A stretch of 19,894 nucleotides of DNA from Clostridiales bacterium (GTDB taxonomy: Bacteria > Bacillota_A > Clostridia > Oscillospirales > Oscillospiraceae): contig DXUR01000015.1 in assembly GCA_019417795.1 (NCBI GenBank), positions 1 through 19,894 of the forward strand, written 5' to 3'. The notes under the pieces are model-generated. The model was not told the DNA's origin and searched no databases. It saw nothing but the letters and a program-made list of their open reading frames with translations. A program made the translations under genes and the position numbers. Positions 15,514 through 19,894 of the stretch are shown here, in pieces; position 1 is the first letter of the stretch; each line of letters begins with the position of its first letter.

Positions 15514-15542
15514 ATTATACCACCGGCAAAATGGATGCTCAA
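15514..15542 (-). promoter_or_regulatory. Strong sigma-A promoter facing the VbhA-like remnant
   Basis: Minus strand: -35 TTGAGC (15542-15537), 17-base spacer, consensus -10 TATAAT (15519-15514). The remnant's first codons lie only about 15 bases beyond the -10 box, leaving no room for a normal leader and start, as if sequence between promoter and gene was deleted. Confidence 0.6.
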
Positions 15543-15649
15543 TATCATTCTGTAAACTGATTATCTTTATGTTTCTCTTGGAAATATTCGTCTAAAGAAA
15601 CTGTATTTTTCAAGCGAGAAATGCTCTCTTTTTTCTCTACAAATATTAC

Positions 15650-15693
15650 TTGATTTTATATCACTTTGGTGATACTATTTTTACAGTGATACT
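15650..15693 (+). promoter_or_regulatory. Promoter and operator of the DUF3990 toxin-antitoxin genes
   Basis: -35 TTGATT (15650-15655) and -10 TACTAT (15673-15678) with 17-base spacing. A perfect inverted repeat TATCAC-N4-GTGATA (15659-15664, 15669-15674) fills the spacer and enters the -10. A third half-site, GTGATACT, lies at 15686-15693, 17 bases from the same octamer at 15669. This is a good binding site for the HTH antitoxin-like protein encoded downstream. Confidence 0.68.
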
Positions 15694-15708
15694 TAGGAGG
15701 ACGCGGAG

Positions 15709-16401
15709 ATGAATCAGAAAATTACCCTATATCATGGCTCTGAACAGATCATCGAATCTCCAACCTTTGGGTTGGGTAAGCAGAACAATGACTTCGGGCT
15801 GGGCTTCTACTGCACGGAAAGCGAGGAACTCGCTAAAGAATGGGCTGTATCCTCTCTGCGTAACGGCTTCGTCAATCGTTACAGTCTTGATACGGAATAC
15901 ATGAAAATTCTGAATCTGAACAATCCAGACTATACGATTCTGAACTGGATTGCTGTTCTGGTAGCGCATCGTCTGTTTTCTATCAAAAGCCCAGCCGCAC
16001 AGCGGGCAAAACGATATTTGATCGACAATTTCGGCGTCAACGTCAATGCCTACGACCTGATTATCGGATACCGTGCCGATGACTCCTATTTTGACTTTGC
16101 TGCGTCTTTCCTAAATAACGGAATTTCCGTACAGCAACTCGCAAACGCTATGCGACTTGGCAAGTTAGGCGAACAGATCGTCATCAAGTCTAAATACGCC
16201 TTTTCGCTGCTGCATTACGATGGATTTTCTATTGCAGAAAAGGAAAAATATTATGTCCGCCGCAAGGCTCGAAATGATGAAGCCGACCAACTTTATTCGG
16301 ATATACTTGAAGAGGAAACAGATGGTCTGTATATCCTTGATATCATAAGAGGAGGCATCCAAAACGATGACCCACGCATACCAAGAAATCTATCTGAGTA
16401 A
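15709..16401 (+). CDS. DUF3990 ADP-ribosyltransferase-like toxin
   Basis: A 230-aa protein of the DUF3990 type, a branch of the ART superfamily that would transfer ADP-ribose from NAD+ to a target. The fold's landmarks are visible: ITLYHGSEQ with Tyr8-His9-Gly10, FGLGFYCTE with Tyr34, the conserved YRADDSYFDF (121-130) after DLIIGY, and LGEQIVIKS (153-161) where the catalytic Glu/Gln motif sits. AGGAGG lies 8 bases before the ATG. Related DUF3990 genes commonly pair with a short downstream partner. Here the last 35 bases overlap an HTH gene, implying coupled synthesis as in toxin-antitoxin pairs. Target unknown. Activity as a toxin is inferred from family and arrangement. Confidence 0.82.
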   Translation: MNQKITLYHGSEQIIESPTFGLGKQNNDFGLGFYCTESEELAKEWAVSSLRNGFVNRYSLDTEYMKILNLNNPDYTILNWIAVLVAHRLFSIKSPAAQRAKRYLIDNFGVNVNAYDLIIGYRADDSYFDFAASFLNNGISVQQLANAMRLGKLGEQIVIKSKYAFSLLHYDGFSIAEKEKYYVRRKARNDEADQLYSDILEEETDGLYILDIIRGGIQNDDPRIPRNLSE

Positions 16402-17005
16402 CGCACAGGCATTACTGGGCGATGCTTTTGATTATGCTATCAACGCGTGTGGAGTTGCCGGAGATAGCTTCATAAAGCTGTTTTCCGTCAGTTCCGTCAG
16501 TAATCGGATTGAGAATGGTGAACCTTCATATCTTTTGGGGAAAAGCGGGATTGAAACTGCTGTTGATGTTCTCGTTGAGACTACGGGCAAAGCGCCGACC
16601 GCCAAGCCTCAAGCGAATTTCAGCCGTTCCAGAGAGTATTGGATCGGCTGGGCAGTCGCCTACTACCAATGGTTTTCCGGAAGAAAATTCAGTGATATTT
16701 TTAAGGTTCTTTCGTTTGAAGATTTGCAGCAGATGTATTCCCCCCTTCATGAAGCGGATGTCACTAAATTCGCTGATATTGTCGATACTAAAGTGCGCGA
16801 ATACTTCGCTGATACCAACCTCAAACGCATCCGCACGCTTTATGGCTGCACGCAGGCAGAGCTTGCCAAGCGAAGCAATGTCAGTCTTCGCTCAATTCAA
16901 ATGTACGAACAGCGCAACAAGGACATTAACAAAGCCAGTGCGGAGACTGTTCTTAGCCTTGCAAAAGTCCTCGGCTGTACGATGGAGGATCTTCTGGAAA
17001 CGTAA
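16367..17005 (+). CDS. HTH antitoxin-like partner of the DUF3990 protein
   Basis: A 212-aa protein. The C-terminal part (152-211) is a clear XRE helix-turn-helix: RIRTLYGCTQAELAKRSNVS, then LRSIQMYEQRNKDINKAS and TVLSLAKVLGCTMEDLL. The N-terminal 150 residues are not a known DNA-binding fold; two helical segments (FDYAINACGVAGDSFIKLFS and YWIGWAVAYYQWFSGRKFSD) may hold or neutralise the toxin, taking the place of the small DUF3791 partner often found after DUF3990 genes. The ATG at 16367 lies inside the toxin gene with GAGGAGG 11 bases upstream. It probably binds the TATCAC/GTGATA operator at 15659-15693 and represses the pair. Confidence 0.85.
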   Translation: MTHAYQEIYLSNAQALLGDAFDYAINACGVAGDSFIKLFSVSSVSNRIENGEPSYLLGKSGIETAVDVLVETTGKAPTAKPQANFSRSREYWIGWAVAYYQWFSGRKFSDIFKVLSFEDLQQMYSPLHEADVTKFADIVDTKVREYFADTNLKRIRTLYGCTQAELAKRSNVSLRSIQMYEQRNKDINKASAETVLSLAKVLGCTMEDLLET

Positions 17006-17027
17006 GGTTGTGACGAAAAGGGTAGTC

Positions 17028-17080
17028 TTTCCCTTAAAAAACTACATGAATTACGGGAATGTAATAGCTGTTAAGGGAAA
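17028..17080. repeat. 10-bp inverted repeat between antitoxin gene and 71-aa ORF
   Basis: TTTCCCTTAA (17028-17037) and TTAAGGGAAA (17071-17080) are exact inverted copies 33 bases apart. A smaller AAGGG/CCCTT pairing is nested at its left edge. It may be a regulatory or processing structure in the 106-base gap; no T-run follows, so it is a poor terminator. Confidence 0.45.
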
Positions 17081-17111
17081 ACCATGATTTCATCCAGAAG
17101 GGGCAACTGAC

Positions 17112-17327
17112 ATGGATAAAGAACGTATGGCAGAGTTGGAGAAAATCGAAGCCCACGGTGCCGAGAACGGCTGGGTTGCACCGATGACAGAGGAAGACAG
17201 GGAGTTCTTTGCATATTTTCGCTCGGTGTTTAAGCGCTACAATATTTCGCCCTCAAAGGCAACACGGCTGGAATATAATTTTGTGACGCAGGTTGCGGAA
17301 AATGAGTTTTACCTCCAGAAGGTGTGA
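17112..17327 (+). CDS. Hypothetical 71-aa protein
   Basis: A small, charged, soluble protein: MDKERMAELEKIEAHG at the start, TEEDREFFAYFRSVFKRYN in the middle and NFVTQVAENEFYLQKV at the end. AAGGGG lies 8 bases before the ATG, and codon use looks normal, so it is likely expressed. It follows the antitoxin-like gene by 106 bases on the same strand and may be a third member of that operon or an independent gene. No domain is recognised. The 23-bp repeat copy B begins 5 bases after its stop. Confidence 0.65.
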   Translation: MDKERMAELEKIEAHGAENGWVAPMTEEDREFFAYFRSVFKRYNISPSKATRLEYNFVTQVAENEFYLQKV

Positions 17328-17332
17328 GGGTA

Positions 17333-17355
17333 TTCTTTGCCTATAGCGATGCAAA
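17333..17355 (+). repeat. 23-bp intergenic repeat, copy B
   Basis: TTCTTTGCCTATAGCG followed by ATGCAAA. One mismatch to copy A at 15104. Both copies start within 6 bases of a plus-strand stop codon, so they behave like a post-gene element or a recombination scar. Confidence 0.7.
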
Positions 17356-17456
17356 TTCTGCGCCGCCTATCCCTGCATAAAAGACTTGCTCAACCTCTCC
17401 AGCAGAGGTACAATGCGACAAAACAGAATGCCAAACCATCCATCCCGATAAACTGT

Positions 17457-17506
17457 AAAAACCGCTTTCTACTCCCTGTCATGAGGGTGTTCAGAAAGCG
17501 GTTTTT
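17457..17506. terminator. Bidirectional hairpin near the candidate element end
   Basis: Outer arms AAAAACCGCTTTCT (17457-17470) and AGAAAGCGGTTTTT (17493-17506) are exact complements; the 22-base loop contains a second CCCT/AGGG stem. U-runs are present on both strands. It terminates the 71-aa ORF transcript and isolates the region from the tRNA fragment. Confidence 0.75.
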
Positions 17507-17526
17507 GACCACATGTTTGACTACAG
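17504..17526 (+). repeat. Tandem TTTGAC(C/T)ACA sites left of the tRNA fragment
   Basis: TTTGACCACAT (17504-17514) is followed 12 bases on by TTTGACTACAG (17516-17526). The same word recurs at 17750 beyond the tRNA fragment. Such short direct repeats near an attachment site suit arm-type binding sites of a tyrosine integrase; the role is inferred. Confidence 0.5.
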
Positions 17527-17638
17527 ACAGCCGTGGAGCATGCGGAAACAGTGGAGGTAAGAGTTGCGAAGAGCGTCCGTAACAAAGTGAAAACGGCTAT
17601 AAAGCGTCGAAAAAAGTAGAAAAATTTTTATTCAAAAG

Positions 17639-17683
17639 TTTGGGAGCAGGAGGCCCAGGGTTCGAGTCCCTGCACTCCGACCA
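17639..17683 (+). other. 3' part of tRNA-Pro(TGG), candidate attachment site
   Basis: The 45 bases run from an anticodon loop TTTGGGA (anticodon TGG, Pro) through the 3' anticodon stem GCAGG, a T-arm CAGGG-TTCGAGT-CCCTG, and the acceptor strand CACTCCGA with encoded CCA (17681-17683). The 5' half (acceptor, D-arm, 5' anticodon stem CCTGC) is absent: the sequence before it is AT-rich and unrelated. Integrative elements that use tRNA genes recreate the whole gene at one end and leave exactly such a 3' fragment at the other, with crossover often in the anticodon loop. Everything left of 17639 is therefore probably the end of an integrated element. Confidence 0.8.
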
Positions 17684-17692
17684 CCTTTCTTT

Positions 17693-17720
17693 GAAAAACC
17701 GCCTTTTTAGGCGGTTTTTC
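17693..17720. terminator. Terminator after the tRNA-Pro fragment
   Basis: Exact 11-bp arms GAAAAACCGCC (17693-17703) and GGCGGTTTTTC (17710-17720), loop TTTTTA. It looks like the original terminator of the tRNA gene, retained next to the fragment. Confidence 0.8.
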
Positions 17721-17749
17721 TGCGTTAAAAGTTTGACTTTCAGACTGCA

Positions 17750-17774
17750 TTTGACCACATTTCAACTGTGGTCA
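17750..17774 (+). repeat. TTTGACCACAT site with inverted copy, right of the tRNA fragment
   Basis: TTTGACCACAT (17750-17760) repeats the word at 17504; TGTGGTCA (17767-17774) is its inverse, so the two can form a hairpin. A further tandem pair AATCCCTAAC(C/T) lies at 17829-17850. Possible integrase or excisionase sites of a second, right-hand element. Confidence 0.45.
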
Positions 17775-17890
17775 GAGAGGTGAAATGGCAGTAATAACTG
17801 CGGTGCAGAAAAACTGCGAGAACCGTAAAATCCCTAACCAATCCCTAACTGGTATAGCTCAAGTATTTTCACCCCAAATACGACGGAAAC

Positions 17891-17919
17891 TTGAATTTTC
17901 CAGCATTATCCCTTATAAT
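17891..17919 (+). promoter_or_regulatory. Promoter of the OLD-family nuclease gene
   Basis: -35 TTGAAT (17891-17896), 17-base spacer, consensus -10 TATAAT (17914-17919). The expected start near 17926 gives an 86-base leader before the ATG at 18012. Confidence 0.72.
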
Positions 17920-17951
17920 TATTTTACGGTGAGCCTTTGCGCCACCAAGGC

Positions 17952-17985
17952 AGCCGTGTGGGTGTATTCCCATGCGGTTTTATTT
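17952..17985 (+). terminator. Attenuator-like hairpin in the OLD gene leader
   Basis: AGCCGTGTGGG (17952-17962) can pair with CCCATGCGGTT (17969-17979), with three G-U pairs, and is followed by a T-rich run TTTTATTTTGTC (17978-17989). A 28-codon frame from a GTG at 17929 runs through the hairpin and ends at a TGA (18013-18015) overlapping the nuclease start. The layout suits leader-peptide attenuation. Confidence 0.5.
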
Positions 17986-18011
17986 TGTCTTTCCCACCTG
18001 GAGGATTTATT

Positions 18012-19373
18012 ATGATAAAGGAACTCTCAATTTCTGGCTTTCGTGGCTTTGGGCAAACCCAGACGGTCAAGTTTTCAATCCCTGACCAAGAGCACATTGG
18101 TAGTGGGTTGACAATTATTACAGGTGCAAATAACGCAGGAAAAACTACGATTATTGAGTCTATCCGTGCGTTCAACGGTTCTGATTCACCTTCTTTTTCA
18201 GAAGGAAGACGAAACCATTTGACCGATGGAAAAATAACTTTAACACTAACGGATGAAGAATCGAAGACATATTCTATTACCTCAGTTGCAGGAGGTGGCA
18301 GTTCAACTCAAAAGAGTGAAAAATTCGACTTGCAATCTTATGTTTTGCCCTCCAGACGAGCGATTCCTTTTGATTTCGGAAAGGGATCTTGGAATAGAGA
18401 AACCTATATTTCATACGCACATAAATTAGAGGCACAGCGCAGTTCGTCTTTAGGCAATTTTGAATCCAGAATCTTTCAAATTGAACGTGAAAAAGCTGAA
18501 TTTGATACTGTGCTTGCCAAAATTCTCGGAAGCGATTTTCGCTGGGCTATTGAACAACGCGACAACGGACAGTATTATATTAAATTCACAAAAGACGGCG
18601 TATCACACAGCAGTGAAGGTGTCGGAGACGGGATTTGGAGTATCTTTACCATATGTGCATCCCTATTCGATGCTCCAGAAAAAAGTGTTGTGGTTATTGA
18701 CGAGCCTGAACTATCTGTACATCCTGCTTTACAAAAACGCCTAATGGCACTTTTCCTTGAGTATAGCAAAACACATCAAATTATCGTGTGCACACATTCG
18801 CCATACTTTGTAAATTGGGAGGCTATAGTCAACGGTGCTAATTTAATTCGTGTTGTGAAGGAAGGAACTGTTTCAAAGTGTTATTTGATTTCGGATGAGT
18901 GCAGACATTCTTTTGGTGGTATACTTCGTGATTTGAACAATCCTCATACGCTCGGCATAGAAGCTAATGAAGCCTTTTTTCTTGAGGACGGCATCATTTT
19001 AGTGGAAGGTCAAGAAGATGTCGTAGTCTTCAACAAAATGGCTCAGGAACTCAATATGACTTTAAAGGGAAACTTCTTTGGTTGGGGCGTCGGTGGTGCA
19101 TCCAAAATGAAAGCTTTCTTGATATTGTTTAAAGATTTAGGATACAAGAAAATTGTTGCAGTTCTTGATGGTGATAAGGCTGCTGATGCCGAGAAATTAA
19201 GAGCGGAATTTTCTGAGTATAAAATTATTACTCTAAAAGAAGATGATATCAGAGATAAAAAAGCAAGAGAAATACAAGCAAAATCCGGTATCGCTGACGA
19301 AAAAGGCAACTACAAGGAAGAACACAAAGAATACACTATCGGTTTGATAAACGAAATCAATTCCGTATTGTAA
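18012..19373 (+). CDS. OLD-family ATPase/TOPRIM endonuclease
   Basis: A 453-aa protein with an ABC-type ATPase split around a variable insert, then a TOPRIM nuclease domain. Visible: N-terminal ISGFRGF, Walker A GANNAGKT (38-45), signature-like SEGVGDGIWS (201-210), Walker B VVVIDEPELSVHP (226-238), the switch His in CTHSPYF (260-266), and TOPRIM ILVEGQEDVVVF (329-340) plus VLDGDKAAD (384-392) holding Glu332, Asp386 and Asp388. OLD nucleases cut DNA in anti-phage defence, either alone (class 1) or with a helicase (class 2, Gabija). No UvrD-like partner follows, so it looks like the solitary class. GGAGG precedes the ATG at 18012; an earlier in-frame ATG at 17937 lies in the leader. It sits between the tRNA-Pro fragment and the integrase, a typical cargo slot. 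Confidence 0.9.
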   Translation: MIKELSISGFRGFGQTQTVKFSIPDQEHIGSGLTIITGANNAGKTTIIESIRAFNGSDSPSFSEGRRNHLTDGKITLTLTDEESKTYSITSVAGGGSSTQKSEKFDLQSYVLPSRRAIPFDFGKGSWNRETYISYAHKLEAQRSSSLGNFESRIFQIEREKAEFDTVLAKILGSDFRWAIEQRDNGQYYIKFTKDGVSHSSEGVGDGIWSIFTICASLFDAPEKSVVVIDEPELSVHPALQKRLMALFLEYSKTHQIIVCTHSPYFVNWEAIVNGANLIRVVKEGTVSKCYLISDECRHSFGGILRDLNNPHTLGIEANEAFFLEDGIILVEGQEDVVVFNKMAQELNMTLKGNFFGWGVGGASKMKAFLILFKDLGYKKIVAVLDGDKAADAEKLRAEFSEYKIITLKEDDIRDKKAREIQAKSGIADEKGNYKEEHKEYTIGLINEINSVL

Positions 19374-19377
19374 CAAC

Positions 19378-19403
19378 AAGGGCGGCGCAGTTGCGCCGCC
19401 CTT
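19378..19403. terminator. Hairpin between convergent nuclease and integrase genes
   Basis: A 12-bp GC-rich stem AAGGGCGGCGCA/TGCGCCGCCCTT with a 2-base spacer lies 5 bases after the nuclease stop and 10 bases beyond the integrase stop. T-runs are short, so it may be less efficient, but the position between convergent genes fits shared termination. Confidence 0.7.
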
Positions 19404-19413
19404 ATCGTCATTC

Positions 19414-19894
19414 TTACCCTACTCTCTCGAACGGAATCACCTTGCACCGGCTCTGCTCCGGCGGGTCGGGAGGCTCCGGGGTAGGCGTTGCCGTAGCCGA
19501 TTCCATGAAGCCGCCGATTTTCTCAGCCGCACCTCTCTGCATATCGTTGGTGATGTGCGTATAGGTGTCCAGAGTGAAGCCCGCGCTGTAGTGGCCCAGC
19601 ATACTGGACAGGGTTTTCACATCCACGCCGCTGGAGATGGCCATGGTCGCAAAGGTGTGTCTGAGGTCATGAAAGCGCACATGCTCCTCGATGCCTGCGC
19701 TTTTCAGCAGCTTCCGGTTGATCCTCGACACCGCGTCCGGACTCCAGTAGCCGCCTGTCCGGGGCGATGGGAACAGGATGGGGTTGTCCGGGTGCTGTTC
19801 ATGCTCCTGCACCAGCAGGTCCACCGCCTGCTGGGACAACGCCACCTTGCGGACGGAGTTTTTCGTTTTCGGCTCCGTCACATCCAGCTCGCCC
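19414..19894 (-). CDS. Tyrosine integrase, C-terminal catalytic part (cut by window edge)
   Basis: The minus-strand frame is open to the right edge, where the residues GELDV precede VTEPKTKNSVRKVAL, so this is an incomplete gene and the apparent start near 19881 is internal. It shows most of the catalytic set: Lys in TEPKTKN, H-x-x-R in FHDLRHTFATMA, the Gly-His of MLGHYSAGFTLD and the nucleophile Tyr in DTYTHIT. The first catalytic Arg lies beyond the window. The tail after the Tyr is Pro-rich (TPTPEPPDPPEQ). Such integrases are typical of phages and ICEs in Firmicutes and insert into tRNA or other 3' gene ends. Its 3' end faces the tRNA-Pro fragment 1.7 kb away, so the two may belong to one element. 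Confidence 0.93.
   Translation of the reverse strand, partial: GELDVTEPKTKNSVRKVALSQQAVDLLVQEHEQHPDNPILFPSPRTGGYWSPDAVSRINRKLLKSAGIEEHVRFHDLRHTFATMAISSGVDVKTLSSMLGHYSAGFTLDTYTHITNDMQRGAAEKIGGFMESATATPTPEPPDPPEQSRCKVIPFERVG

Noticed and set aside
17337..17582. 81-codon plus-strand frame after the 71-aa ORF
   Set aside because: It crosses the 23-bp repeat and the hairpin at 17457-17506 and has no ribosome binding site or domain.
17785..18015. 76-codon frame upstream of the OLD nuclease as a full gene
   Set aside because: Its first half runs through the tandem repeats and the promoter at 17891-17919, so it cannot be one translated gene. Only its last 28 codons could be a leader peptide.
18012..19373. 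Gabija-type two-gene system
   Set aside because: The OLD gene is followed by a terminator and a convergent integrase; no UvrD-like helicase is present, so it fits a solitary OLD nuclease.

Overview
The window looks like part of a genomic island from a gut-type Firmicute. Clostridia, most likely Oscillospiraceae such as a Faecalibacterium relative, is the best guess. The support is strong AGGAGG-type ribosome binding sites, protein families common in Clostridia (TipAS-type MerR, DUF3990, DUF4268), and a mosaic of GC-rich core-like genes with AT-richer accessory genes. The genus is an inference.

Layout, left to right. (1) 21-4217, minus strand: a compact run of six genes read right to left. 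They are a small Cys-rich protein, a macro-domain protein with a helical C-terminal domain, a DUF4268 nuclease-like protein, an ArsC/Spx-like thioredoxin-fold protein, a VWA (MIDAS) protein and an ADP-ribosylglycohydrolase, ending at a strong bidirectional hairpin. Two of the six are ADP-ribose-removing families. (2) 4220-4877, minus: a gene graveyard with the tail of a DUF2726 gene, an 11-nt tandem repeat and a frameshifted C-terminus of an AlbA/Schlafen-type ATP-binding protein. (3) 4858-14109, minus: a long, tightly packed operon. Read from its promoter it holds an XRE regulator, hsdM, hsdS, a 72-aa ORF, hsdR, a P-loop kinase-like protein, a PIN-GNAT-ASCH triple-domain protein, a stand-alone ASCH protein and an 83-aa ORF. 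The first part is a complete type I restriction-modification system. The last four genes form an accessory module coupled to it, and this is the best candidate for an undescribed system. The leader of the XRE gene carries a terminator-like hairpin with a possible competing antiterminator.

(4) 14328-15155, plus: a MerR/TipAS-type regulator with a 19-bp-spaced promoter and a well-placed internal start. (5) 15293-15542, minus: a startless VbhA-like (Fic-inhibiting) antitoxin remnant. (6) 15650-17327, plus: a DUF3990 ADP-ribosyltransferase-like toxin overlapping an HTH antitoxin-like gene, with an operator in its promoter, followed by a 71-aa ORF. A 23-bp repeat lies just after both the MerR gene and the 71-aa ORF. 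(7) 17457-17774: the 3' part of a tRNA-Pro(TGG) gene starting in the anticodon loop, surrounded by TTTGACCACA-type repeats and hairpins, which is a candidate attachment site. (8) 17891-19373, plus: an OLD-family ATPase/TOPRIM nuclease behind a strong promoter and an attenuator-like leader. (9) 19414 to the window end, minus: the C-terminal catalytic part of a tyrosine integrase.

Taken together this is a mobile defence island: type I RM with a possible RNA-targeting back-up module, an ART toxin-antitoxin pair, an OLD nuclease, decayed defence and toxin genes, and integration machinery at a tRNA-Pro site.
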